In this document: positions 34,048-42,280 of the stretch, piece after piece
Layout: every line of letters starts with the position of its first letter
Position numbering within the stretch: the stretch's first letter is position 1
DNA from: Kribbella sp. CA-293567
GTDB lineage: Bacteria; Actinomycetota; Actinomycetes; Propionibacteriales; Kribbellaceae
Direction: 5' to 3'
Assembly: GCF_027627575.1 (NCBI RefSeq)
Contig: NZ_CP114065.1
Location: 1,612,001-1,676,000 of the forward strand
Length of the DNA stretch: 64,000 bases
Notes under the pieces: model-generated
Told to the model about the DNA's origin: nothing
Database searches by the model: none
What the model saw: only the letters and a program-made list of their open reading frames with translations
Position numbers and translations under genes: made by a program

Positions 34048-35418
34048 ATGCGCCGATTTCGAACGACTGTCCTGCTGCTGGCGACCACTCTGCTGGCCGG
34101 CTTGCTGTCGGGGTCGAGTGCGGCCCAGGCCGGCAGTCCGATGTGGACCGGGCTCACCCCGTGTGCACAGCCCGAGTTGGCGGCCTATCTGTGTGGTGAG
34201 TTGACGGTCCGGCTGGATCGAGACGACCGGCGCAGCAAGACCCTCGACCTGCCCGTGCTGGTGGCAGGTGATCCGCAGGCGAAGCGCACGATGCTGCTGC
34301 TCACGGGCGGCCCCGGTCAGCCCGGCCCGAGCCTGGCGCCGCGGGTGCTGCAGGCGTTCGAGGGGATCAAGAACGACTACCGCATCGTGATGCTCGACCA
34401 GCGCGGAACCGGCGCGAACGCGCTGAACTGTCCTGAGCTGCAGAGTGAGCGCGGTGGCAACGACCTCCGAGTGCCGAGCCGCGCCGCAGTACTGGCGTGT
34501 GCGGCGACGCTGGGCGCCGACCGTGAGCACTACGCCACGACCGACTCCGTCGCGGACTTCGAGGATCTCCGGCGGGCGCTCTCGGTCGACCGCTGGGCAC
34601 TCAACGGCGTCTCCTACGGCACCTATACGGCCCAGCGGTACGCGGCCGCGCATGGAAGCCGGGTCACTCATCTGGTGCTCGACTCGACTGTGCCGGTCGA
34701 CGCTTTCCGGGCCGAGCTGGTGGAGACGTTCCCCGAGCACGCGCGAGTACTGCGCGATGTCTGCGCCGCCCCCGGGCGCAACTGCCCCGGCGACCCCGCC
34801 GAGGACCTGTCCGCCGTACTGCGCCGAGAACCGGCGCTCGGTCCGAAGCTGCTCGAGGCGGTCACGATGGTGAGCTACTTCGACCCGGTCCGGTTCTTGT
34901 TCGCCCCTGAGGCGCTCCACGCGGCAGCCGGTGGCGACAACGCCCAGCTCCAGCAACTCTTTGCGCTGGTCGACCGGTTCAGCCCGGCGCCGGCAGCGCA
35001 GTACAGCCAAGGGATCCAGGCGGCGACCCTCTGCCTCGACCTGGAGTTCCCGTGGGGTGGCGCCCAGTCAGCTGAGCACAGCCGTGCCCGCAAGGCCGAC
35101 CGGGCTGTCAGCAGGATCACTCCTGAGCAGCTGTGGCCCTACAACGCCACAGCGGCTCGATCGAACGGCGAGATGGTGATGTGCGAGTACTGGCCCAAGG
35201 TGCGCGACCGTGAGGTCGGCCGGTTGTCCCTGCGCGGTGTCAACGCTTTGCTGCTGCACGGTGAGCGCGACCTCGGTACGCCGTTGGTGTGGGCGCGCGA
35301 GGCTCAGCGGGACCTCCCGGGGTCGCGGCTGGTCGTCGTACCGGACGGTGGTCATTCGCTGCAGGTTGGCGGCGCCGCGACTGTCCGGGAGACCGTCACG
35401 GAGTTCCTCCTGCGATGA
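34048..35418 (+). CDS. Secreted TAP-like alpha/beta hydrolase, copy 2
   Basis: 456 residues with a Sec signal peptide (RTTVLLLATTLLAGLLSGSS, AQA cleavage site). LLTGGPGQPGPSL is the oxyanion region (85-97), MLDQRGTGANALNCPEL follows, LNGVSYGTYT holds Ser189, and the C-terminal TAP domain ends LLLHGERDLGTPL and PDGGHSLQVG with the His. It shares the architecture and most motifs of the gene at 19474, so they are paralogues. ATG 34048 has GGAG five bases upstream; ATG 34045 is an alternative. Probably cleaves short peptides outside the cell. Confidence 0.88.
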   Translation: MRRFRTTVLLLATTLLAGLLSGSSAAQAGSPMWTGLTPCAQPELAAYLCGELTVRLDRDDRRSKTLDLPVLVAGDPQAKRTMLLLTGGPGQPGPSLAPRVLQAFEGIKNDYRIVMLDQRGTGANALNCPELQSERGGNDLRVPSRAAVLACAATLGADREHYATTDSVADFEDLRRALSVDRWALNGVSYGTYTAQRYAAAHGSRVTHLVLDSTVPVDAFRAELVETFPEHARVLRDVCAAPGRNCPGDPAEDLSAVLRREPALGPKLLEAVTMVSYFDPVRFLFAPEALHAAAGGDNAQLQQLFALVDRFSPAPAAQYSQGIQAATLCLDLEFPWGGAQSAEHSRARKADRAVSRITPEQLWPYNATAARSNGEMVMCEYWPKVRDREVGRLSLRGVNALLLHGERDLGTPLVWAREAQRDLPGSRLVVVPDGGHSLQVGGAATVRETVTEFLLR

Positions 35419-35449
35419 GAGAGCACGGCGAGCGACTACAGTCGCTTGC

Positions 35450-36676
35450 GTGAGACGGAGTGTTGACGAGCATCTGGAAGTAGTACTCGGCAGGGTCAGG
35501 CCGCTGCCGCCGTTCGAGCAGCCGCTGATGGAGGCTCTCGGCTTGGTGCTCTGCGAGGACGTTGTCTCGGCAGTGAGCCTCCCTGGGTTCGACAACTCGG
35601 CCATGGACGGGTACGCCGTACAGGCGGCCGACCTGGCCGGGGCATCCCAGGAGAACCCGATCGCCCTGCCGGTGGTCGGTGAGATCGCCGCTGGGCAGAG
35701 CAAGCCGATCGTGGTGACGCCGGGGACGTGCGTGCGGATCATGACGGGCGCGCCGATGCCTCGCGGTGCCGACAGCGTCGTACCGGTGGAGTGGACCGAC
35801 GGGGGAGCCGCCCGGGTCCGCATCGTGCAGGAGCCGGCGCTAGGAGCCTCCGTACGCCGCGCCGGCGAGGACCTGCAGGCGGGCGACAAGGTGATGGACC
35901 GCGACACAGTGCTGGGCCCGCGGCAGATCGCAGTACTGGCAGCTGTCGGCCGGGCGCGCGTGACTGTTCGCCCCCGACCCCGCGTGGTGGTCGTCTCCAC
36001 TGGTGCTGAGCTCCGCGAGCCGGGCACGCGGCTCGGCGACGGGCAGATCTACGACTCGAACAGCTACACGCTCGCTGCCGCTGCCCGGCAGGCCGGCGCT
36101 GTCGTCTACCGCGTCGGCATCGTCGACGACGACCCGAAGAAGATCATGGACACGCTGTCGGACCAGTTGGTCCGCGCTGACCTGGTGGTCACCTCCGGTG
36201 GCGTCAGCAAGGGGGTGTACGACGTGGTCAAGGAGGTGCTGACCAAGCTCGGCACCATCGACTTCCCCGAGGTCGCCATGCAGCCGGGCAAGCCGCAGGG
36301 CTTCGGGGTGATGGGCGACGACGAGGTACCGATCTTCACGCTGCCCGGCAACCCGGTGTCGGCGTACGTGTCGTTCGAGGTGTTCGTCCGGCCCGCGCTG
36401 CGCAAGCTGATGGGGGCGATGCCGTATCGCCGTGCCACCGTGCAGGGCGTCGTACTGGACGGGTTCTCGTCGCCGGCCGGGCGGCGGCAGTTCGTCCGGG
36501 CAGCGGCCACCTCCGGCGACACGGGCTGGATGGCCAGTACAGTCGGCGGACACGGCTCCCACCTCCTCGGTGGGCTGAGCCGCTCGAACGCGCTGATCGT
36601 CGTGCCCGAGGACGTCACCGCCGTGCGCGCCGGGGACCAGGTCGAACTGTGGCTGCTGGACGAGGAGACCGGATGA
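35450..36676 (+). CDS. MoeA/gephyrin-like protein (molybdopterin molybdenumtransferase or Glp)
   Basis: 408 residues, full MoeA fold: domain I start FEQPLMEALGLVLCEDVVS, LPGFDNSAMDGYAV, RIMTGAPMPRGADSVVP, the MPT-binding domain III with VSTGAELREPG, SNSYTLAAAARQAG and VVTSGGVSKGVYD, FTLPGNPVSAYVSF, and a C-terminal beta domain. MoeA inserts Mo into molybdopterin. In Corynebacterium the copy encoded between a UDP-glucose pyrophosphorylase and rimJ/glpR is Glp, a gephyrin-like division protein; the same order here makes Glp at least as likely. GTG 35450 is seven bases after TACAGT (leaderless). First gene of a tightly coupled five-gene block. Confidence 0.9.
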   Translation: MRRSVDEHLEVVLGRVRPLPPFEQPLMEALGLVLCEDVVSAVSLPGFDNSAMDGYAVQAADLAGASQENPIALPVVGEIAAGQSKPIVVTPGTCVRIMTGAPMPRGADSVVPVEWTDGGAARVRIVQEPALGASVRRAGEDLQAGDKVMDRDTVLGPRQIAVLAAVGRARVTVRPRPRVVVVSTGAELREPGTRLGDGQIYDSNSYTLAAAARQAGAVVYRVGIVDDDPKKIMDTLSDQLVRADLVVTSGGVSKGVYDVVKEVLTKLGTIDFPEVAMQPGKPQGFGVMGDDEVPIFTLPGNPVSAYVSFEVFVRPALRKLMGAMPYRRATVQGVVLDGFSSPAGRRQFVRAAATSGDTGWMASTVGGHGSHLLGGLSRSNALIVVPEDVTAVRAGDQVELWLLDEETG

Positions 36677-37155
36677 CGGAATCAGCCGGGGGACTGACCC
36701 ACGTGGACGCCACCGGAGCGGCCCGGATGGTCGACGTCTCGGAGAAGACGGCCGGCGCCCGCCGAGCCGTTGCCTCAGGCAAGGTGTTCGTGTCGGGCCA
36801 GGTGGTCGCCGCGCTGCGTGGCGAGGGCGTGCCGAAGGGCGACGCGCTCGCGGTCGCGCGGATCGCCGGGATCATGGGCGCCAAGCGGACGCCCGACCTG
36901 GTGCCGCTGTGCCACCCGATCGCCATCACCGGGGCGAAGGTCGAGTTGGAGGTGGCCGACGACGCAGTACTGATCGTTGCCACCGTGAAGACGACCGACC
37001 GGACCGGCGTGGAGATGGAGGCGCTGACCGCCGTCGCCGTCGCCGGACTGACTGTGATCGACATGGTGAAGGCACTGGACCCGGCAGCTGTTCTGTCCGA
37101 TGTACGGGTCGAGCTGAAAGAAGGCGGCAAGACCGGGCACTGGGAGCGGCCGTGA
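36673..37155 (+). CDS. moaC: Cyclic pyranopterin monophosphate synthase MoaC
   Basis: Second step of molybdopterin synthesis, forming cyclic pyranopterin monophosphate. 160 residues, the usual size. LTHVDATGAARMVDVSEK opens it, then GDALAVARIAGIMGAKRT, the active-site block LVPLCHPIAITGAKVE, KTTDRTGVEMEALTAVAVA, and VIDMVKALDPA. ATG overlaps the moeA/glp stop as ATGA and its own stop overlaps the next start as GTGA. Confidence 0.96.
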   Translation: MTESAGGLTHVDATGAARMVDVSEKTAGARRAVASGKVFVSGQVVAALRGEGVPKGDALAVARIAGIMGAKRTPDLVPLCHPIAITGAKVELEVADDAVLIVATVKTTDRTGVEMEALTAVAVAGLTVIDMVKALDPAAVLSDVRVELKEGGKTGHWERP

Positions 37156-37640
37156 GAGCTCTGGTCGTCAGTGTCTCGAACAGGGCCGCTGCTGGTGTCT
37201 ACGAGGACACCACTGGCCCACTGATCGCGGAGAGGCTCGCTACCTGGGGCTTCACCGTCGACGGGCCGCAGGTAGTGCCTGACGGGGCTCCTGTCAGTGA
37301 GGCGCTGGTGGCGGCAGTCGCAGCGGAGTACGAGGTCGTCGTGACGACAGGTGGCACGGGGATCTCGCCTACTGACAAGACTCCGGAGCACACGCGAGCT
37401 GTGCTGGAGACGGAGATCCCTGGGATCGCAGAGGCCATCCGGGCCTACGGGATAGCGCAGGGCGTGCCTACTGCGGCGCTGTCGCGAGGCCTGGCCGGGC
37501 TGGCAGGCAAGACAGTGATCGTGAACCTGCCGGGATCGCGTGGTGGCGTCAAGGACGGTCTGGTCGTGCTGGAGCCGTTGCTGCGGCATGCGGTCGACCA
37601 AGTGCGCGGTGGAGACCACCTGCGGACGGACCTGGACTGA
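37152..37640 (+). CDS. MogA/MoaB family molybdopterin adenylyltransferase
   Basis: 162 residues. VRALVVSVSNRAAAGVYEDT opens it; VVVTTGGTGISPTDKTPEHT is the signature that binds molybdopterin, and NLPGSRGGVKDGLVVLEPL is the second half of the site. It adenylates molybdopterin before metal insertion. The GTG start overlaps the moaC stop, and the last base of its stop codon is shared with the next ATG (TGATG). Whether this is MogA or MoaB by lineage cannot be decided by eye. Confidence 0.93.
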   Translation: MRALVVSVSNRAAAGVYEDTTGPLIAERLATWGFTVDGPQVVPDGAPVSEALVAAVAAEYEVVVTTGGTGISPTDKTPEHTRAVLETEIPGIAEAIRAYGIAQGVPTAALSRGLAGLAGKTVIVNLPGSRGGVKDGLVVLEPLLRHAVDQVRGGDHLRTDLD

Positions 37641-38257
37641 TGGCGGTTGTGCACTGGCCCGTGGAACTCCAGCACGGGCAGGTGGGCCTGAGACCCCTCA
37701 AAGCCGCAGACGGCCCGGAGTGGAGTGCTGCGCGCCAGCGGAACGTCAACTGGCTGCGACGCTGGGACGCGACCCAGCCGCCGGGCGCCGAAGACGGTGC
37801 TCGCACCTTCCGGGCCATGGCGCGTGACTGGAACCGGCAGGCGCGGTACGGGCGCATGCTGCCTTTCGTCATCACGTACGCCGGCGCAGCGGGCTTCGGC
37901 TCCCGCGCCAGGCGGCCGCTGGTCGGCCAGTTGACGGTCTCCGGCATCACCTACGGGTCTGCGCGCTGGGCGAACCTCGGCTACTGGGTGGACGAGCAGT
38001 ACGCCGGCCGCGGCATCGTGCCGGCGGCCGTGGCGCTGGCTGCCGACCACTGCTGGTTCACCCTCGGGCTGCACCGCCTCGAAGTCGCCATCCGCCCTGA
38101 GAACAAGGCGAGTCTGCGCGTGGTGGAGAAACTGGGCTTCCGCTACGAGGGGGAGCGGCCGCGCTTCCTGCACATCGACGGAGAGTGGCGGGACCATCGC
38201 ATCTTCGCTCTGAACGCCGAGGAAGTCGGGCCCGGCCTGGTAGCACGTTTGCCCTGA
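37640..38257 (+). CDS. RimJ/RimL-type GNAT acetyltransferase
   Basis: 205 residues. GNAT core of the ribosomal-protein-acetyltransferase type: VGLRPLKAADGPEWSAARQR, LGYWVDEQYAGRGIVPAAVA as acetyl-CoA loop, then HRLEVAIRPENKASLRVVEK and LGFRYEGERPRFLHIDGEWR. In mycobacteria and corynebacteria the equivalent gene (rimJ) also lies between moeA/glp and the membrane receptor gene. The target protein is unknown here. It is coupled to mog by TGATG. Confidence 0.87.
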   Translation: MAVVHWPVELQHGQVGLRPLKAADGPEWSAARQRNVNWLRRWDATQPPGAEDGARTFRAMARDWNRQARYGRMLPFVITYAGAAGFGSRARRPLVGQLTVSGITYGSARWANLGYWVDEQYAGRGIVPAAVALAADHCWFTLGLHRLEVAIRPENKASLRVVEKLGFRYEGERPRFLHIDGEWRDHRIFALNAEEVGPGLVARLP

Positions 38258-38355
38258 TCACGCTGCGTGCTTATTCACACCAGTCACACGAGTCTTCTTG
38301 CGACACACCGGCGCACGTACCGGACCTGACCCGTTCGGGGTCTTAGCGTCGTCGC

Positions 38356-39216
38356 ATGGGGACGACAGGGTTGATCTATGTGGCGATCGTCGCCGCGTGG
38401 GCTGCCTACCTCGTCCCGATGTTGCTGAAGCGCAACGACGAGGCGACCGCGCGACGCTCGGCGGAGAAGTACTCGTCGTCGGCTGCTCGCGTGCTGTCAC
38501 GGCAGTCCGACGTACAGGCGCGCTCGCGGTACGTCGTCCGGCCGCTGGGCTCGGCCGACCCCTTCTCGGCCGACACGGCCTCGCCCGACGGCGCGTCGGC
38601 GGACGAAGTCGCCGAGGATCTGTCGCCGCCTGCGCGATACGTCCCGAACCGAGCCCGCCGGGTGGCCGCTATGCGCCGCCGGCGGGTGCTGTCGATCCTG
38701 ACCCTTTCGCTGCTGACAGTGGTGGCGCTCGCGAGCTTCCAGATGCTGTCCTGGTGGTCGGTCACCGTGCCGACGACGCTGATCGTGGCGTTCGTCGTAC
38801 TGACCCGGGTGCAGCTTCGCCGTCAGGCCCGCGAGCGGGCCGCGCTGGCCGCCGAACGCCGGGCGAAGGTCGAGCTTCACCACGACCGCGGTCCGGCGAC
38901 GGCACCGTCGCTGTCGCCCGAGGACCACGAGCTGACCATCGAGGTGAAGCTCCCGGAGATCGCGGAGCCCGTCGCCCCGAAGAGGCCCGAGCCCCGCACC
39001 GACGGACTGTGGGACCCGGTGCCGGTCACCCTGCCGACGTACGTGATGAAGGAGAAGGCACCCGACCGGACGGTCCGCACGATCAGCCTGTCCGGCCCCG
39101 AGGTCTTCTCCTCGGCCCGCGTCGCCGAGCCCGAGCCGGAAGCCGCTCCCGTCGTACCGGAGCCGGCTCCCGCGCCGATCGAAGAGCCCGAGATCCGGCG
39201 CGCGGTCGGCGACTGA
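38356..39216 (+). CDS. SepX/GlpR-type divisome membrane protein
   Basis: 286 residues. An N-terminal membrane helix (GLIYVAIVAAWAAYLVPMLL) is followed by the conserved KRNDEATARRSAEKYSSSAR-like region, a linker, a hairpin of two helices at about 112-150 (SILTLSLLTVVALASFQML, TVPTTLIVAFVVL), a basic helix (RRQARERAALAAERRAK), and a long acidic, Pro-rich tail with LWDPVPVTLPTYV. The first helix plus position in the block identify the actinobacterial SepX/GlpR family: membrane receptor of gephyrin-like Glp in Corynebacterium, septum protein in Streptomyces. Ends in a strong terminator before tRNA-Ala. Confidence 0.85.
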   Translation: MGTTGLIYVAIVAAWAAYLVPMLLKRNDEATARRSAEKYSSSAARVLSRQSDVQARSRYVVRPLGSADPFSADTASPDGASADEVAEDLSPPARYVPNRARRVAAMRRRRVLSILTLSLLTVVALASFQMLSWWSVTVPTTLIVAFVVLTRVQLRRQARERAALAAERRAKVELHHDRGPATAPSLSPEDHELTIEVKLPEIAEPVAPKRPEPRTDGLWDPVPVTLPTYVMKEKAPDRTVRTISLSGPEVFSSARVAEPEPEAAPVVPEPAPAPIEEPEIRRAVGD

Positions 39217-39238
39217 TCCACCCGCTCCCAACGCTCCA

Positions 39239-39270
39239 CAGCAGCCCCGAGATCCGTCTCGGGGCTGCTG
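39239..39270 (+). terminator. Terminator of the moeA/glp-sepX block
   Basis: CAGCAGCCCCGAGA / TCTCGGGGCTGCTG, perfect 14-bp stem, 4-base loop TCCG, 22 bases after the stop. Confidence 0.75.
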
Positions 39271-39375
39271 CCGTTCGCGCACTCCGTTGGGTGCGGGCTG
39301 GCAGCGGGCCCGGTTTCAGAGAGCGACGGGTTGCGTGTTAGAGTTTCGCGGTCGCAAGGAACACAGCGACAAGCT

Positions 39376-39451
39376 GGGGCTGTGGCGCAGTTGGTAGCGC
39401 GTCTCGTTCGCAATGAGAAGGCCAGGGGTTCGAATCCCCTCAGCTCCACCA
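39376..39451 (+). tRNA. tRNA-Ala (anticodon CGC)
   Basis: Acceptor GGGGCTG / CAGCTCC contains the G3:U70 wobble that identifies alanine tRNA. D-arm GCGCAGTTGGTAGCGC, anticodon loop TTCGCAA (CGC, reads GCG), T-arm GGGGTTCGAATCCCC, and encoded CCA at 39449-39451. Its 3' end starts the left repeat of the accessory island. Confidence 0.97.
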
Positions 39452-39617
39452 GCATCCAAAGCCGGTCCTCCTTCGGGAGACCGGCTTTCTGCTTGTACTG
39501 CGGAGGTGCCCCCGCGCGCCCGCCGCTCGCTCGCTCCTGCGTCGCTCCCGGCTCTGGGTGCTCCCACCCGCCCATCTTCGACTACCGCTCCTACGTCGCG
39601 TGGGTGCGCCGGTGCGG
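39445..39617. repeat. Left island boundary repeat (attL-like)
   Basis: 173 bp beginning at the last bases of tRNA-Ala (TCCACCAGCAT) and matched almost base for base by 46149-46322, with a few substitutions and one indel. It includes the tRNA terminator and the low-complexity string CCGCTCGCTCGCTCCTGCG. Placement at a tRNA 3' end with a second copy 6.7 kb away is what an integrated element leaves. Confidence 0.8.
39458..39488 (+). terminator. tRNA-Ala terminator
   Basis: AAAGCCGGTC / GACCGGCTTT 10-bp stem followed by TCTGCTT. A copy with no tRNA in front lies in the right repeat at about 46162-46193. Confidence 0.75.
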
Positions 39618-39727
39618 CATGCCTTGGCGAACGCTGGAGGGCATCGGCTGAACTGTGGTGTTGAGCGGCAATCAACGGTTGGCGGCGTATCGGCCGGGAC
39701 TGCGATCCTCTGCCGTCGTCGGCATCT

Positions 39728-39832
39728 AGGCGCGAACAGTCCGCCCACCCAATACGCCGTGACTTCGCCCTCATCGAGGTACAGCCGGTGATAAATGGCC
39801 TGGTCGAGCAGCCGCTTCTGAGCTGCTCTGAA
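39728..39832 (-). pseudogene. Remnant of a serine recombinase C-terminus
   Basis: Immediately after the methyltransferase stop, the minus strand reads AAQKRLLDQAIYHRLYLDEG and then EVTAYWVGGLFAP. The run RLLxQAxxxRxYxDE is the familiar C-terminal motif of large serine recombinases. There is no start codon and no upstream catalytic domain, so this is a fragment. It suggests the island once carried its own integrase. Confidence 0.4.
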
Positions 39833-39836
39833 TCAG

Positions 39837-41018
39837 CTACTTCACAGGAAGTGCCCAGCTGCTGCCGTTGGGTATGTGGATGCGTTGTTCGCCCGGCGTT
39901 ACAGTCACGCGGAAGGACTCGATGCTCGGTTCGCCGGCAGCGCGCCAGTCCTCGACAGCACCCTCGATCTGATCCCAAAGTGGCAGCGGACCGCCCTGCT
40001 TCACGGTCCAGTTGGCATCCGACTCGAAGAGAGCCGCATACGAGTCATCGGACTGCACCACGAGATGCTCAGGCAGGTCGCCGCCGGGAGCGAAGCTCAT
40101 GTGTTGCGCGTCTGGGAAAGCGAGTTGCGCGACGAGCTGAGCTGGGCCATAGGTCTCCAGTACCTCAGGCCCGAGTTGAGCTGTCCGTGATGCTGCACCT
40201 GTAGATAGGTCGGGTATGACGGATGGTTCCGGGTTGTGAGTTCGAGATGACATGAAGCTGACGTAGCCAGGCAGGAACTGTCCCTCTGCCATCCTGTCGC
40301 CGGTCACGACCAGCTTGACCAAGCCGGTTCCGCCAAGCCAGCCAGACAGCGTCACGAGGATGATCGTGCCCGGCCTCGACTGCTCAACCCATGCCGTCGG
40401 CACGTACCTGAAGGAACATGTGGCGATGATCCGGTCGTACGGCGCACCGCTCGGTGTGCCGTCCTCGCCGTCTCCGACGACCAATCGGGGTTGGTAGCCG
40501 ACGCGGGTGAGAGCCTGTCGTGCCCGGTCGGCAACCTCCGGATCGAACTCGACGGACGTGATGTTGTCAGCACCAAGGCGATGGCAGCCGAGGGCGGTTG
40601 AGTAGCCGGTGCCAGTGCCGATCTCCAGCACCCGACCGCCGTCCTCGACCTCGAGGTCCTCCCACATCCGCACCACGAGACTCGGCATCGTCGACGACGA
40701 AGTGGGATTGCCTTCCACAGGCCCAGTGACATCAGAGGGCGTCGTCTTGCCGTCGAGCTGGGTGACCTGTGACGTGTCCTGGTAGGCGAGCGCCAGCCAT
40801 CGGTCGGGAGTCGACAGATCAGCGCTGGTTGGATCCCAAAGCGTCGGCCCACTGGCGGGGTCGACGCGAACGAAGAACTCCGGGAGGAACTCGTGCCGCG
40901 GGACATTCTCGACGGCCGCGCGCCACTGCGGTGTGCGAATGTGACCGTCGAGCTCCAGGCGTTCCGCGAGTTGGTGACGTAAGCCCGACGCCTCTCTGGC
41001 TACTTCGTCCGGCGTCAC
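39837..41018 (-). CDS. Graspetide-associated O-methyltransferase (isoaspartyl methyltransferase-like)
   Basis: 393 residues. PIMT-like fold: PRHEFLPEFFVRVDP early, the lid sequence TSSSTMPSLVVRMWEDLEVE, SAM-binding VLEIGTGTGYSTALG, VEFDPEVADRARQAL, VVGDGEDG, and a family-specific C-terminal half of about 180 residues. This matches the methyltransferases of the SAV_5884-type ATP-grasp RiPP systems. In the characterised fuscimiditide system such an enzyme methylates a core Asp, which then closes to an aspartimide. GTG 41018 overlaps the ATP-grasp stop as GTGA and has GGAGGG six bases upstream. Third gene of the operon. Confidence 0.88.
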   Translation of the reverse strand: MTPDEVAREASGLRHQLAERLELDGHIRTPQWRAAVENVPRHEFLPEFFVRVDPASGPTLWDPTSADLSTPDRWLALAYQDTSQVTQLDGKTTPSDVTGPVEGNPTSSSTMPSLVVRMWEDLEVEDGGRVLEIGTGTGYSTALGCHRLGADNITSVEFDPEVADRARQALTRVGYQPRLVVGDGEDGTPSGAPYDRIIATCSFRYVPTAWVEQSRPGTIILVTLSGWLGGTGLVKLVVTGDRMAEGQFLPGYVSFMSSRTHNPEPSVIPDLSTGAASRTAQLGPEVLETYGPAQLVAQLAFPDAQHMSFAPGGDLPEHLVVQSDDSYAALFESDANWTVKQGGPLPLWDQIEGAVEDWRAAGEPSIESFRVTVTPGEQRIHIPNGSSWALPVK

Positions 41019-41992
41019 AGTGTTCCCTCCAAGGCATCTGCAAAGGCTTGTGTCATCGGCAATCCGGTGGGTGGCTGCATCCAAGCCCACTGCCCGTTTG
41101 GGTTGCACTCTAGGAAGTATGGCGTTCCGTCATCGCTCACCCCGAAGTCGAAGCACCCAAACTTGAGGCCAAAGCGGCGCAGGTACTCCTTCAGCTTCGC
41201 GGTCAACGGTTCAGGGAGGTCGACTGCCTGATATGTCAAGGTGTCGTAGTCGGATCGCCAGTCCAGCCTCTCGTCGGACGACTCAATCCGTACGCAGAAC
41301 ACGCGATCGCCAACGACGGTGATGCGCAGATCCGCCACTTTGCCGACAACTTCCGCTTGGAACATGTGTGCGGTGCCGGCCACCGTCGCATCAAGGTCCT
41401 CCGGCTCGACGCGCTGCGTCCACATTGCCTGTGGCCGTCCGTCCCTCATCAGGGCGGTGACCCGAAGTGGCTTGTAGATGACCGGTGCGTGCTTCCGCAC
41501 GAACGCGTGGGCCGCATCCGGATCGGACGTGATCAACGTCGGGGGCACAGCGAATCCAAGCTCCGCAGCGACGGCGAGCTGACTCGGTTTGTATTCCGCG
41601 GCCCAGTTGCGGTGCGGGTGGTTGACGTAGCGGCATCCCGGCAGGCTTGCAAGCACCCCGCCGAATCCTTCGCGTGCTTGGACCTTGGCAAACTCTGCAT
41701 CTTGCTTGTCCAGCCCCGGAAACTTGTGCGGCGTGGGGCGGCGCCAATACACGGAGCTGATCTCTGCCAGCTCAATCATGCGGCTAGGTGTAGTCAACGG
41801 TCCGCGCCACAGGCCACTCTCAACATCCAGTGACGCTGACATCGTGATGTCGTGCGGGAAGTCGCCCGGATTGACCCGGGCGACTTCACACGTGCCGCGC
41901 CGGTTCAGCTCGGCGATCACGAGGTCCGCGGTGACGTCATCTGCCCCAGTGACCACGAGGACCACTGGCTGGTTACCGGCTGCGGCGGACAT
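41015..41992 (-). CDS. ATP-grasp graspetide ligase (SAV_5884 family)
   Basis: 325 residues. Predicted to form side-chain ester or amide links between Thr/Ser/Lys and Asp/Glu of the precursor, using ATP. VVYWRRPT-like block (SSVYWRRPTPHKFPG), pre-ATP region NWAAEYKPSQLAVAAELGF, ATP-lysine strand APVIYKPLRVTAL, DLRITVVGDRVFCVRIES, and the metal-binding FLECNPNGQWAWMQ with the E-x-N pair. Length and motifs fit the family. ATG 41992 shares one base with the precursor stop (TGATG). Confidence 0.92.
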   Translation of the reverse strand: MSAAAGNQPVVLVVTGADDVTADLVIAELNRRGTCEVARVNPGDFPHDITMSASLDVESGLWRGPLTTPSRMIELAEISSVYWRRPTPHKFPGLDKQDAEFAKVQAREGFGGVLASLPGCRYVNHPHRNWAAEYKPSQLAVAAELGFAVPPTLITSDPDAAHAFVRKHAPVIYKPLRVTALMRDGRPQAMWTQRVEPEDLDATVAGTAHMFQAEVVGKVADLRITVVGDRVFCVRIESSDERLDWRSDYDTLTYQAVDLPEPLTAKLKEYLRRFGLKFGCFDFGVSDDGTPYFLECNPNGQWAWMQPPTGLPMTQAFADALEGTL

Positions 41993-42264
41993 CAGTCGCG
42001 GTCGCTGTCGTACCCGTTGTCGCTGTCCGGAGCCGGACCGCCGCCACCATCCTGACCAGTTGCCGTACGCGGGTTGGTGGTGGTGCCCGACCCGTGCTTC
42101 GGAGATGCCATCAACGGGATGATCTCGGCGCCGCCGGCATCCTTGAAGCGGCCCAGTTGGGTCGCCGGATCGACGTCGACCTCGACATAGTCGAGCTGGG
42201 CGGTCTCCGCGAAGTCACTCGCACGATTGAGACCCCACGGCCTGATCGGTTTCGTAGTAGTCAA
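41992..42264 (-). CDS. Graspetide precursor peptide
   Basis: 90 residues. The leader contains KPIRPWGLNRASDF with the RPWGL recognition motif of SAV_5884-type precursors and DYVEVDVDPATQLGRFKDA, a beta segment conserved in the family. The C-terminal core after about residue 57 is KHGSGTTTNPRTATGQDGG followed by Asp-rich GPAPDSDNGYDSDRD: Thr donors first, Asp acceptors after, the arrangement needed for Thr-Asp ester rings. TTG 42264 is preferred, being eight bases after AAGGAG; GTG 42273 would overlap that site. It is first in the precursor-ligase-methyltransferase operon. Confidence 0.85.
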   Translation of the reverse strand: MTTTKPIRPWGLNRASDFAETAQLDYVEVDVDPATQLGRFKDAGGAEIIPLMASPKHGSGTTTNPRTATGQDGGGGPAPDSDNGYDSDRD

Positions 42265-42280
42265 GAACCTCACTCCTTCG

